Below, piece after piece: positions 1-8,467 of a stretch of 37,639 bases of DNA. Below the pieces are notes generated by a model. The model ran no database searches. It was not told where the DNA came from and saw only the letters and a program-made list of their open reading frames with translations. Numbering within the stretch: the stretch's first letter is position 1; every line of letters begins with the position of its first letter. The stretch is from Chloroflexota bacterium (GTDB lineage: Bacteria > Chloroflexota > UBA11872). The DNA lies in the NCBI GenBank assembly GCA_028874315.1, contig JAPPKM010000074.1, positions 1 through 37,639 of the forward strand, written 5' to 3'. A program made the translations under genes and the position numbers.

Positions 1-53
1 AGAGCGTCTGGTTGTGGCCCAGAAGGCTGGGGGTTCAAGTCCCCTCGCTCACC
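1..53 (+). tRNA. trnH: tRNA-His (GTG), 3' part; 5' end lies before the window
   Basis: The anticodon arm is perfect: stem 7-11 (TCTGG) pairs with 19-23 (CCAGA) around the loop TTGTGGC, giving anticodon GTG at 14-16. A 5-nt variable loop (24-28) follows, then the T arm 29-33/41-45 with loop TTCAAGT, then the 3' acceptor strand CGCTCAC at 46-52. C53 is the discriminator; C73 is the hallmark of tRNA-His, where it pairs with the extra G-1. The D-arm 3' strand is at about 2-5, and the 5' acceptor strand is missing because the window starts inside the gene. CCA is not encoded (CCC follows), so the tail must be added after transcription. Confidence 0.93.
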
Positions 54-58
54 CCCTT

Positions 59-110
59 GAAGAAGGAGAGAGAAGTGAGAAAGAGAAGAATGGGAAGAGG
101 AGAAGCGAGG
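59..110 (-). terminator. Possible Rho-utilisation (rut-like) polypyrimidine tract downstream of the GH2 gene
   Basis: On the plus strand 49 of 52 bases are purines (exceptions T76, T91, C106), so a minus-strand transcript running past the GH2 stop is a C/U-rich, G-poor stretch. There is no stem-loop with a U tract. Rho loads on unstructured C-rich, G-poor RNA, so the tract could stop GH2 readthrough into the convergent tRNA-His gene. The base composition is seen directly; the role is inferred. Confidence 0.3.
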
Positions 111-115
111 CGTCG

Positions 116-2857
116 TTAGAGGTTGGTGGCGGGTAGGTTGATCCGGGATGTGGGGTTGCAGGATTTGGATGCGGTGTACTGGATGAGGCGGACGAGGAGG
201 GCGCGGGCCAGGGGGTCGGCGCGGCCGGCCTGACTGAGGCCGAGGGTGGTGACGACGACTTTCCCCTTGCCGTAGTTGGCCTGGGCGGTGATGGCGGCTT
301 CGTTGCCAAGCCAGCCGCGGAAGTTTCCCATCAGGACGTCGCTCGGGTCGAGGCCGTCGATGGCGGGGATGACGCGGGGGGCGGCGCTGGGGACGAAGGG
401 CGTGCTCATCAGTGGGTCGGATAGCAGGCCTTCGCGGAGCTTCGGTGCGATCCAGTCGAAGCCGGTGGACCAATGCGAGGCGAAGCGGCCGGTGCGTGGG
501 ACGGATGGCAGGAACGGGGAGTCTGCGAGGTCGGCGACGATAAGGGCCGGGAGGCCGCCGGCGACCATCTCACGAGCGTCAGCGCCACCGCCGCCAGCGA
601 CGACGACGGCCTGGGTGCGGACGGGCTGGGTGAGGGTGGTGCAGCCGGCTTCGGCCAGGGCGTTGGCGAGGGTGGCGACGCGGTTCTTGTGCGACACGCC
701 GGTGAGGTAGATACGGAGCTTGCCGTCGATGGTGGCGGCGTCGGTGGGGACGATGAGGACTTGCTCCAGCTGCTGGAGTGCGAGGCCGGGGCCGCGGATG
801 GAAAGTTGGATGCCCAGGGTGCGGGCGGACTCGATGAGGGGGGCGGTGAATTCGAAGTTGTCGATGACGGCGGGTTCGACACCGGCGGGGATGGCGATGG
901 TTTCGCGACGGCGGGGTTCGCCGGAGACCGACCAGACGATTTCGGCGTCGGCGGAGGCGCGGGGGCCGGACACGAGGGCACGGACGGTTACCGGGCTGCC
1001 GGCCCAGGCGGAGCCGGGGAGACCTTCGATCAGGACGACGGTTTCATCGGCGACGGGGCGCATGGCCTGGACGACGGGCTTGGGACGGGATTGGAAGTCG
1101 GCGAGACCGTTGACTTCCCAGCCCTGGTCCATGAGTTCGGTGAGGACGAAGCCGGAGAGGCCGGGGGTGGCGCGCAGGCGGGCGATCTGCTGACGGAAGC
1201 CCTCGGCCTGGATCCGTCGGGTGGCGGCGGTGAGGTCGTCGAGCGAGTCGAAGGCCTGACGGGCGACGGAATCCTGGAAGCGGGCGCCAAAGCCGGCCTG
1301 GTCGAAGGCGAGGTCGGGGGTCCAGGTGCGGGAGGCGAGGAGCCAGGGGGCGCTGGGTTGCCAGTCTTCGGGCAGGCCCCAGATGCCGAATTCGCTGAGC
1401 GACACCGGGCGGTTGGCGGGGGCGTCGGCGTCGGCGCGTTCCCAAAGGTCGGGCGGGCGCGCGGCGAGCCAGTCGACGAAGGCGCCGAAGTCGCGCGCAC
1501 CCTGGGGGTGGGCGGCGTAGGTGTGCATGTCGGCGAGGTCGGTGTCGAGATGCAAGGCACCGAGCATGGCGGAGTTGTCGACGATCAGGCGGGTGGGGTC
1601 GGCGTCGCGGGCGACGGCGACCCAGCGGCGGAGGCGGCGGCGGTGGTCGGCGTTGTCAACGAGGTCGAGGCCCCAGCCTTCGTTGATGACGGAAGTGGCG
1701 ATGAGCGACGGGTGGTGGGCATCGCGGACGGCGGCGCCACGGAGCATGGCGGTGATGTCGTCGTCGAGCCAGTCGGGGAAGTCCTCGGTCGGTTGTTGCG
1801 GGCGGCCCCAGCTGGGGAGTTCGTGCCAGACGAGGAGGCCCATGCGGTCGGCGAGAGCGAGATAGCGGGGGTCCGGGAGCTTGACGTGGCAGCGGACGAG
1901 GTTGAGGCCGGCGTCCCGGGCGATCTGAAAGCGGCGGGCAAGAACTTCGTCGCCCGGGTAGGCGTAGCCGGTGACCGGACTGTAGTCCTGGTCGAGGGCG
2001 CCGCGGAGATAGAGGGGCTGGCCGTTGAGGCGGAGCTCCTGTTCATCGGACTCAACGCGGCGGAAGCCGCTGGTGAAGCGGCGGGTGTGGGTGAGGCCGC
2101 CGGACTCGAGTGTGACGTCGATGTCGTAGAGGGCGGGCGCGCCGGGGGCCCACCGCTGGACGTCGGGCCAGTGGTGGAGGATTTCGAGACCGGGGATGAG
2201 ATCGCCGGTTGCTTCGGCGCTCCAGGCCCGGGTTGGGCTGCTTGTTTCGCGGACGGTGACGGTGATGTGGCCGTGGGTGTCCGGGCTGGCCAGAACGGTG
2301 AGGCGAGCCGTGTGGAGGTTATCGGCGAGGTCGGTGCGGAGGCCGGTGATGTGGTTGGGTGGGCGTTGGTCAAGCCAGACGGGTTGCCACAGGCCGGAGC
2401 ACTCGCCGTACCAGAATTGCTTGCCGCGGGGGATCCAGGCGGCGCGGGTTGGTGGGCTGCCCGGGGGCGTGACGATGCCCGGCGCTTCGACCGGGGTATC
2501 CCAGACGCGGACGGTGAGGGTGACGGTGCGGCCGTAGGTTTCCGGGGGCAGCACGGCTTCTACGGGGAGGTAACCGCCGCGGCCGGTGGCGAGGTGTTGG
2601 TCGTTGACCCAGACGTCGGCAAGCCAGTCGGCAGCGCCAAAAATGATGACGGCCTGGTGGCCGTCCGGAGGTGTCGGGACATCGAGCTTGCGGCGGTACC
2701 AGTAGAAGGCGGGGCCGGTGGGTGGACTGTCGAGGATGAGCTGGGGGTAGACCGGCGGTTCGATCTGCGTGTTGAAGTCGACGTCGCGCAGGTTGGGCGA
2801 GTCGGTAACGCCGAGCTCCCAGGGACCGTGGATGGGGGTGCGGCCTGCGCAGGTCAT
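116..2857 (-). CDS. Glycoside hydrolase family 2 protein (beta-galactosidase/glucuronidase-like)
   Basis: A 913-aa protein with the GH2 order: an N-terminal jelly-roll sugar-binding domain (motif WVNDQHLATGRGGY), an immunoglobulin-like domain, then a TIM barrel opening at LNGQPLYLRGALDQDY. The acid/base is E393 in INEGWG and the nucleophile is E489 in SLSEFG. Their 96-residue spacing fits the family, so the enzyme should be active on a beta-linked glycoside; the sugar cannot be told. The last 200 or so residues follow the barrel and look like an alpha/beta domain of the GATase/ThuA type. No signal peptide is seen, suggesting a cytoplasmic enzyme. ATG 2857 was chosen because AAGG lies 9 nt upstream; a GTG at 2893 would add 12 residues and overlap the divergent LysM gene. 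Confidence 0.88.
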   Translation of the reverse strand: MTCAGRTPIHGPWELGVTDSPNLRDVDFNTQIEPPVYPQLILDSPPTGPAFYWYRRKLDVPTPPDGHQAVIIFGAADWLADVWVNDQHLATGRGGYLPVEAVLPPETYGRTVTLTVRVWDTPVEAPGIVTPPGSPPTRAAWIPRGKQFWYGECSGLWQPVWLDQRPPNHITGLRTDLADNLHTARLTVLASPDTHGHITVTVRETSSPTRAWSAEATGDLIPGLEILHHWPDVQRWAPGAPALYDIDVTLESGGLTHTRRFTSGFRRVESDEQELRLNGQPLYLRGALDQDYSPVTGYAYPGDEVLARRFQIARDAGLNLVRCHVKLPDPRYLALADRMGLLVWHELPSWGRPQQPTEDFPDWLDDDITAMLRGAAVRDAHHPSLIATSVINEGWGLDLVDNADHRRRLRRWVAVARDADPTRLIVDNSAMLGALHLDTDLADMHTYAAHPQGARDFGAFVDWLAARPPDLWERADADAPANRPVSLSEFGIWGLPEDWQPSAPWLLASRTWTPDLAFDQAGFGARFQDSVARQAFDSLDDLTAATRRIQAEGFRQQIARLRATPGLSGFVLTELMDQGWEVNGLADFQSRPKPVVQAMRPVADETVVLIEGLPGSAWAGSPVTVRALVSGPRASADAEIVWSVSGEPRRRETIAIPAGVEPAVIDNFEFTAPLIESARTLGIQLSIRGPGLALQQLEQVLIVPTDAATIDGKLRIYLTGVSHKNRVATLANALAEAGCTTLTQPVRTQAVVVAGGGGADAREMVAGGLPALIVADLADSPFLPSVPRTGRFASHWSTGFDWIAPKLREGLLSDPLMSTPFVPSAAPRVIPAIDGLDPSDVLMGNFRGWLGNEAAITAQANYGKGKVVVTTLGLSQAGRADPLARALLVRLIQYTASKSCNPTSRINLPATNL

Positions 2858-2878
2858 CGTCTGATACCTTGACCGGCG

Positions 2879-3379
2879 GTGGCCGCGCAACACTCACAGG
2901 CCGGGGGCGGGTCCGGAGCCCAGCCGCCAGGCGACTTGTTTGAGCGCCCTGCCGCAGGCACGTACGCGGGCCTGGCGGTGGCCGCGCTCCTGATTGCGAG
3001 CGCGGTCTTCATCTTGCTGGCCGACCGTAGCTTGCGGCGTCCCGCGGAGATTCCCGAGGTGTTGCGTCCCACGGCGACGGCCACTTTCTCGACCCCAGCC
3101 ACGCAGGCACCGGCGGTGATTCCGGTAACGCCGGAACCGATCGTGATTGATCTGGAGGTGCCCGAAGGGCCCTTCGAGCAGCTACCAACGCCCACGGCCG
3201 TTCCCGTGCACACCGAGGCGCCGGCGCGGTATTTCCTGGTCACGGTGCAGAGTGGGGACACACTGGCGGGGATTGCGAGCCGGTACGGCTACAGCTTTGA
3301 GGAGATTGCCGACCTGAACGGCATCGACGAGCCGTACGTGATCCACATCGGCGACGAGTTGCTGTTTCCAAATCGTTAG
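2879..3379 (+). CDS. Membrane-anchored LysM protein
   Basis: A 166-aa protein. After a short Gly/Pro-rich cytoplasmic tail there is one membrane segment (about 28-48, GLAVAALLIASAVFILL), then a Pro/Thr/Ala-rich linker (about 56-115), then one C-terminal LysM domain (about 120-165) with the signature VQSGDTLAGIASRYG and the closing IHIGDELLFPN. LysM binds N-acetylglucosamine polymers, so the protein probably tethers the membrane to peptidoglycan on the outside. No enzymatic domain is present. The GTG start at 2879 lacks a Shine-Dalgarno sequence and lies only 21 bp from the divergent GH2 start; a TTG at 2936 would still keep the membrane segment. It converges with the cyclase-like gene, 23 bp away. 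Confidence 0.82.
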   Translation: MAAQHSQAGGGSGAQPPGDLFERPAAGTYAGLAVAALLIASAVFILLADRSLRRPAEIPEVLRPTATATFSTPATQAPAVIPVTPEPIVIDLEVPEGPFEQLPTPTAVPVHTEAPARYFLVTVQSGDTLAGIASRYGYSFEEIADLNGIDEPYVIHIGDELLFPNR

Positions 3380-3402
3380 CTGCGCCTGCGTGTAGGCCGA
3401 CG

Positions 3403-4275
3403 TCAGGCCTCGGTGCTTCGCTGGGTGGCGTCGGTTTCGTCCGGATCATCGTCTGACGAGGGTTCATCGGCTTCGCTCGATTGGTCGTCCTCCGCCTGCT
3501 CTTGAGGTTCGGGCTCGTCAGCCTCTGCACTGGGATCGGAGTCGGACTCCTCCAGGTCGGCGGCTTCGGGGACGGCGTCGGCTTCGGCGGGATCCATGTC
3601 CGCTTCGGGCTGGTCGACCGGAGCCTCGATCTCGACGATTTCCTGGGTGGGGTCGAGACCGGGGTCGAGGGCGATGAAGCGGACGGGCCAGGCGGTGACG
3701 TCGGCAGCGGGCGCGGGCAGGGCCATGAAGGCCATGCGCTCGGTGCTCAACGTTTCGGTATTGACCAGGCCGCGAACGACGGGGACGTCGTTTTCGAGGA
3801 GGGTGCTGAGAATCACGCGTTCGTCGTCGGGTTCCTGTTCGCGACCAATTGAGATTCCCTCGGCCAGGGCGACGAGCTTGGCGCCGCGGACGAACAGCCA
3901 TTGGGCGGCCTGGGCGGTCAACGACGGGGAGACCCCGTTGCCGCGGGCCGCGATGACGACGATGTCGCGGGTGCCCAGGTTGCGGCCGAAGGCGTCTTCG
4001 AGTCGATTTGAGTCGATGTCGGGGGCATCGGCCGTGATCTCGAGGTGGGCGACGAGGCCCTCGCCAAAGAAGGTCTCAGGAGCGAGGCCGGCCAGATCGG
4101 AGCCCCAGCGGGCGTAGCGGCGCGGGGCCAGCACGTGGGTTCCGACATCGGCGTCCATCTCGATGCGGTGGGCCAACGTTTGCGGCTGGCCAACGCGTTC
4201 GAATTCAAGCGCCGTGAATGCGTCGGCGGCGCCGTGGCTGAGAACCTTGGTGCAGTCGATGACGCGGCGTGACAT
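3403..4275 (-). CDS. Cyclase/kynurenine-formamidase-family protein with degenerate metal site and acidic C-terminal tail
   Basis: A 290-aa protein. Residues 1-215 follow the PF04199 cyclase/formamidase fold in order: VLSHG near the start, the GTH core at 45-47, LTAQAAQWLFVRGAKLVAL, VNTETL, and MALPAPAADVTAWPVRFIAL at the end. In active members the metal motif is HxGTHxDxPxH. Here it reads DVGTHVLAPRR (43-53), so the first His is Asp, the Asp is Leu and the last His is Arg. A tail of about 75 residues follows, made almost wholly of Asp, Glu, Ala, Pro, Ser and Gln, which is not part of the family. The protein is likely a non-catalytic relative or uses another chemistry; function unknown. ATG 4275 follows GGAGG at a short 3-nt spacing. 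It is the last gene of the dnaN-led run. Confidence 0.72.
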   Translation of the reverse strand: MSRRVIDCTKVLSHGAADAFTALEFERVGQPQTLAHRIEMDADVGTHVLAPRRYARWGSDLAGLAPETFFGEGLVAHLEITADAPDIDSNRLEDAFGRNLGTRDIVVIAARGNGVSPSLTAQAAQWLFVRGAKLVALAEGISIGREQEPDDERVILSTLLENDVPVVRGLVNTETLSTERMAFMALPAPAADVTAWPVRFIALDPGLDPTQEIVEIEAPVDQPEADMDPAEADAVPEAADLEESDSDPSAEADEPEPQEQAEDDQSSEADEPSSDDDPDETDATQRSTEA

Positions 4276-4355
4276 CAGCCTCCGAGATCTGAGATGTGTG
4301 GCGGTTTGGGCGATGGTGGGGCGTGGGAGCGTGCCGCGTCAATAGCTAGTTGGAC

Positions 4356-5939
4356 TTAGTCGATGGTGACTGGCTTGCCACAGCGCGGCTCACGAAGCTG
4401 GATGGACGACTTTTCGAAGGTCTGGCGATAGAAATCCAGGCCGTCGGTTTGCAGGTGGACGGGGATGAGCGAGCGTGGGTTTACGATTTCGACAAAGCGT
4501 TGGAGGTCGGGGCCGCTGGCGTGGCCCGAGGCGTGGAAGCCGGCGGCTTCGGCCTCGGACTCCGACGCGCCGCCGACGAAGTCGAGTCTCAGCAGATTCG
4601 TCCAGTTGCGAAGGCGCTGCATGTCCAGGTGCGATTCTTCGTCGTAGGGCTCGCTGGACGAGTAGATCCATGCACCGGATGACATTTCTCCGAGATCCAG
4701 CAGGCGGGTCACGTCGAAAAAGCTCATGCAGAGGGCGTAGCCTCCCGGGTCTGTCGCGATGTCCGATGGGTCTACGAGGGCGCTCCCAAATTCATCGGTC
4801 ACTTCGTCCTGCCAGGCGGTGGTGGTGGCTCGGCGGTCGTCGAAGATCAGGAGACCATCCGTCGCTGACGGCAGGGGTGTTGCCGGATCGACGGTGTGCA
4901 TGGCCTTTAGAAGGAGCGCATCCTTCATAAGGACGACGAGTTGGCGGCTCGCGAGGCGAGCGGCTTCGAGGAAGGTCTGGAGGCGCTCGATGTTCCGGGG
5001 GCCGAAGTCGGCGACGACGAGGCCGTCGGTCCTACACACTCGGTCGACGGCGCGGGCACGAACGTCCGCTTCGGAAGCGCCACGTGGCCTGGCGGCCTGG
5101 GTGCCCTCGCAGATGAGGGCAGCGAGGTTGAGTTCGGCCAGGGCGTGGGCAAAGGCCCAGGTCTGGTCGGCGTGGCGGCCGTGCATGCGGATGTCGCCCG
5201 TGTAGCCCACCCAGCCGGCGGAGGTCTCGACCGCGAAGCCGAGAGCGCCGGGAATGGAGTGGTCGACCGGGAAGGCGCGGACCTGGTGCCCGTCGATCTC
5301 GGCTACGCCGGTCGCCATGGGTGTCGTTACGGGATCGGGGCCTGACTTGGCAAAGCGCCTTGCCCAGTAGGCCGCCGCTGCTGGTGTCCAGAGATCGTTC
5401 GTCAGCGTCGACCAAGGGCGCTGTTGGTAGGGAGTTTTGGGCTCCGTGACGAGCAGTCCGTCCCTGGGAGTGCGCAGGCGCAGGAAGACGGTCTGACTGT
5501 CGTCGGTGCTCTGGCCGCCGTCCTGCATGGCCTTGGCGATCACGGCGGTGAGACCTCCGGACACGATGGGAATGTGAGGCCTGAGAAGCGAGATGTAACC
5601 GACGTGGTCGGCGTGGGCGTGGCTGAGGAGGACGGCGCGTGGATTCACGTCGTTGCGGTTGGGCGGGGAGTCTCGCAGTCGATCCCAGATTGCGCCGTGC
5701 TCGGGCAAGGCATTGAGGTCGTCTCGATAGAGGCCTTCCAGGGGCGGGAGCAAACCGGTCAGCAGGTAGTCGGAGAGACCGCGCACGGTACGCGGCTTGA
5801 GGAACTCCTCGAAGTACGTGCCGAGGGCGCTGAAGGACATTCCGAAGTCGAAGAGGACCTGCCAGTCGCCGTCTTCGAGCAGCAATTTGTTGCCCCCGAT
5901 TTCTCCGGCGCCGCCATAGGCGGTGAAGCGGACAGGCAT
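4356..5939 (-). CDS. Metallo-beta-lactamase/beta-CASP protein, RNase J-like
   Basis: A 527-aa protein. It opens with FTAYGGAGEIGGNKLLL, typical of RNase J-type enzymes. The zinc motif HxHxDH is at 107-112 (SHAHADHVG). Further MBL residues lie in FPVDHSIPGALGF and YTGDIRMHG. The beta-CASP part includes FGPRNIERLQTFLEAAR. The C-terminal motifs are HASGHASG (about 469-476) and IPVHLQ (His at about 495), where RNase J usually has PVHGE. A ribonuclease or nuclease role is inferred from family and motif order, but it may be a specialised relative rather than the main RNase J. ATG 5939 lies 22 nt after the stop of the dehydrogenase gene; a longer reading upstream would overlap that gene with low-complexity residues. 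No Shine-Dalgarno is seen. Confidence 0.8.
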   Translation of the reverse strand: MPVRFTAYGGAGEIGGNKLLLEDGDWQVLFDFGMSFSALGTYFEEFLKPRTVRGLSDYLLTGLLPPLEGLYRDDLNALPEHGAIWDRLRDSPPNRNDVNPRAVLLSHAHADHVGYISLLRPHIPIVSGGLTAVIAKAMQDGGQSTDDSQTVFLRLRTPRDGLLVTEPKTPYQQRPWSTLTNDLWTPAAAAYWARRFAKSGPDPVTTPMATGVAEIDGHQVRAFPVDHSIPGALGFAVETSAGWVGYTGDIRMHGRHADQTWAFAHALAELNLAALICEGTQAARPRGASEADVRARAVDRVCRTDGLVVADFGPRNIERLQTFLEAARLASRQLVVLMKDALLLKAMHTVDPATPLPSATDGLLIFDDRRATTTAWQDEVTDEFGSALVDPSDIATDPGGYALCMSFFDVTRLLDLGEMSSGAWIYSSSEPYDEESHLDMQRLRNWTNLLRLDFVGGASESEAEAAGFHASGHASGPDLQRFVEIVNPRSLIPVHLQTDGLDFYRQTFEKSSIQLREPRCGKPVTID

Positions 5940-5961
5940 CAGGAGGTCACGGGCGCACGGC

Positions 5962-6960
5962 CTAGGTCTTGAGGCGGTCGAGCACGGCGGGATTCTGGAT
6001 GGAGCGGGGGCGGCCGCCCCGGATGACCTCGGCGGCACAGCGGAGGGCGCTCTCCGGTCCCCAGCGGGATGCCTCCTGCGAGTAGCCGGCGGAGTGCGGA
6101 GTGAGGAGCGCGTTCGGAATCTCCAAGAGCGGATTGTCGGCGGTGATCGGCTCGACTTCGGTAACGTCGAGTCCGGCGCCTGCGATTTGCCCTGTTTGAA
6201 GCGCGGCGACGAGGGCCGGTTCGTCGATGATGGGACCGCGGGCGGTGTTGATGACGAACGCGGTGGACTTCATGCGCACGAAGGCCGCCGCGTTGAGGCA
6301 GTGGCGAGTTTCAGGATTGAGCGGGAGATGGACGCAGAGATAGTCAGCGGCGGCGAGCACCTGGTTGAAGTCGACTAGCTCGACATCGAGCTCCCGGGCA
6401 GCGGAGGGATCGACGTAGGGGTCGTAGGCGATGACGCGCAGGCCGAAGGCCTGGCAGCGCGTGGCGACGGCGCGGGCAATGTTGCCGAATCCGAGCAGGC
6501 CGGCCACCTGGCCGCGCAGGCGCGGCCAGTGCTCCGAGACGTCGATTGCACCCTCGCGGGTTGGCGCCTGCGAGCGAGCCTCATAGACAGTACGCGGCAG
6601 GCGCCGGTAGCAGGACAGCAGGAACATGAGGGTGTGGTCGGCAACTTCCTCGATGCAGAGGTCGGGCGTGTTGCCGACCATGACGCCGTGCTCGGTGGCG
6701 GCCTTGAGGTCGATCGGGTCTACGCCGGTGGTGCAGGTGATGATGGCGCGCAGGTGCGGGGCCGCGGCGAAGTCAACGGCCTTGAACGCGTCAAGGCCGA
6801 CGGCGCCGGCGGTGGCGCGTTGCAGTGCGGCGTGGCGCGCCCCGAAATTACTTATGTCGGCGAATAGAACTTCGCCGCCGGCTTCCTCCACGACGTGGAC
6901 GAAGGGTCGGAAACGGTGTTCGTGCATCCGCGGCACGAAGACGAGTGGCCGGTCAGGCAT
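5962..6960 (-). CDS. D-2-hydroxyacid dehydrogenase (NAD-dependent, CtBP/phosphoglycerate-dehydrogenase-like)
   Basis: A 332-aa protein with the split substrate/NAD fold. The NAD motif is GLLGFGNIARAVA. The catalytic Arg is in INTARGPIIDE, the Glu in DVTEVEPI and the His in LTPHSAGYS, so the full Arg-Glu-His set is present. The segment NTPDLCIEEVADHTL resembles the C-terminal-binding-protein-like subgroup. There is no ACT regulatory domain, unlike long SerA enzymes. It should interconvert a 2-keto acid and a D-2-hydroxy acid in the cytoplasm; the substrate is unknown. The ATG has a strong Shine-Dalgarno (GGGAGGAAG, 5 nt before the start). The RNase-J-like gene follows 22 nt downstream. Confidence 0.9.
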   Translation of the reverse strand: MPDRPLVFVPRMHEHRFRPFVHVVEEAGGEVLFADISNFGARHAALQRATAGAVGLDAFKAVDFAAAPHLRAIITCTTGVDPIDLKAATEHGVMVGNTPDLCIEEVADHTLMFLLSCYRRLPRTVYEARSQAPTREGAIDVSEHWPRLRGQVAGLLGFGNIARAVATRCQAFGLRVIAYDPYVDPSAARELDVELVDFNQVLAAADYLCVHLPLNPETRHCLNAAAFVRMKSTAFVINTARGPIIDEPALVAALQTGQIAGAGLDVTEVEPITADNPLLEIPNALLTPHSAGYSQEASRWGPESALRCAAEVIRGGRPRSIQNPAVLDRLKT

Positions 6961-7005
6961 TGGTACTTCCTCCCGGGCCGCCCGTGGCTGGAACGCGGGC
7001 GGCGG

Positions 7006-8298
7006 TCATACGGCTTCGACGGTTTCGGTACCGGTCAGCAGGTGAATCCAGGTTCGTCCGGGACGGAGTTCGATCGGGGAGCCGTCAGCATCGAGGAACT
7101 CGGTGACGTCGGTTTCGGCGGCGCGGCGCCAGGTTCCGTCGAAACGCGTGCCGTCACGGAACACGGACACGGGGCCCTCGCCGGTGGTTCCAATCCAGAC
7201 CGACTTATTGCCGAGGTGGTCCTCGTCGTACTGGGTGACGCGGGCCGGGACCCATTGGGCGATGACGTTGTCGAGTTCCAACGCCTGGCCGGTGGCGGCG
7301 TCGATATCCAGGGCGCCGCCGAGCGAGCGTCGCCAGCGTCGGCTATCGGTATCGAACAGGTATTCGGACTGGAATCCGTGCCGCGGACCGGCGGGAATGG
7401 TGAGGTGGGTCAGGGGGCCGATTTCAGGTTCGCTTTCGTAGAAGCGAAAGCCCTGGATCTCGCGCCGTTCGGGATGGCGAACCGCGCCGACTTTGCGCAG
7501 CGCGGGAAGACTGGCGTACATGTTGAAGGGGGCGGGACGGGTGGACACGCGGTAGTAGGGCGTGGTCTCGTCGTAAAAGAATTGATCGAGATCCGCCGCC
7601 GGGGAGTTGCGCAGGTCCCGCATGACAGGTGGACTGGCCCCGACGTGGGCGAAGAGGGCGTCGAACTGCTGGACGAGGTCGCGGTCGACGAAGCGGGAAC
7701 TGCGGATCGGGCCGACGCGTTCCAGGTCGCTGTCCAGGAAGAACGCGGTATAGCGGGTAACCGAACCCTCGGTGACGTGCTCGTACACGATGGCCGCGGC
7801 GCCGAGGCCGCTCTGGGGTCGGGCCTCGATGGAGTTGTCGAACTTGATCGCGACGACACGCTGGGCTCTTGCATCGGGACTGATTTCGAGACCCGTGAGC
7901 GGCGAAAGCAATGGCGGTGGCGTTGGGGTGGGCGACGGCGAGGGAGTCGGCGTGGGCGGCGGCGTGGTGGGCTGCGGCGCCGGCGTAACCGCTGGCGCTT
8001 CGGTGCGCGGTGCGCGGGTCGGGCGAGGCGCAGCGACCGTGGCTTCAGGTGCTGCCGTGGACAGCGGGGCGGGGGGTGGCGGTGACGGGGCAACGATTGC
8101 GGACACCGGCGTGACGGCTGACGCGGCGCGCGCCGTGGCTTCGGTGGTCGGAGGCGGAGGCGTCGCAACGGCGGGCGCGGCCGGGGTGGGGGTTGGCGTC
8201 GGTGACTCAGACTCACCGCAGGCGGCAACAAGAAGGGCGGTTCCGGCGGACAGAAGAATCGCAAGGCGGCGCCGGGAAATGCGCGCCGGACTACGCAT
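7006..8298 (-). CDS. DUF3048 (YerB-like) lipoprotein
   Basis: About 430 aa. The N-terminus is basic (SPARISRRR), followed by a hydrophobic core and the lipobox LVAAC (Cys 27), so it is a predicted lipoprotein on the outer face of the membrane. Residues 33 to 125 or so form a Pro/Thr/Ala linker. The rest matches DUF3048: LSPLTGLEISPDARAQR, VVAIKFDNSIEARPQSGL, IVYEHVTEGSVTRYTAFF, VGPIRSSRFVDRDL, and a C-terminal part with RDGTRFDGTWRR. The biochemical role of the family is not established. The start is ambiguous: ATG 8298, or GTG 8307 adding three residues; neither has a clear Shine-Dalgarno. The dehydrogenase gene starts 45 nt downstream. Confidence 0.85.
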   Translation of the reverse strand: MRSPARISRRRLAILLSAGTALLVAACGESESPTPTPTPAAPAVATPPPPTTEATARAASAVTPVSAIVAPSPPPPAPLSTAAPEATVAAPRPTRAPRTEAPAVTPAPQPTTPPPTPTPSPSPTPTPPPLLSPLTGLEISPDARAQRVVAIKFDNSIEARPQSGLGAAAIVYEHVTEGSVTRYTAFFLDSDLERVGPIRSSRFVDRDLVQQFDALFAHVGASPPVMRDLRNSPAADLDQFFYDETTPYYRVSTRPAPFNMYASLPALRKVGAVRHPERREIQGFRFYESEPEIGPLTHLTIPAGPRHGFQSEYLFDTDSRRWRRSLGGALDIDAATGQALELDNVIAQWVPARVTQYDEDHLGNKSVWIGTTGEGPVSVFRDGTRFDGTWRRAAETDVTEFLDADGSPIELRPGRTWIHLLTGTETVEAV

Positions 8299-8467
8299 GC
8301 GTGACACGCGACTTTCAGGTAGGCGGATGGATATTGCTACAGGATGCGGTGGGGGCGGTGGCGGTGCAACGAGGGTCCAACAGGTAGCCCGATTCCCTGC
8401 TCTTCACGCCTGCCGCCGGAGGCTGCGCCGCCGCAAGTTGATCAGTTGCTGATTGGGCTCGGGGTTG

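Noticed and set aside
473-2872. A 799-codon open frame on the plus strand across the whole GH2 gene
   Set aside because: It is the antisense shadow of a high-GC gene: Gly/Ala/Val/Asp-rich with no domain, while the minus strand has a full GH2 with both catalytic Glu.
5940-6038. N-terminal extension of the RNase-J-like protein upstream of 5939
   Set aside because: It overlaps the end of the dehydrogenase gene and reads as Pro/Arg/Ala low complexity.
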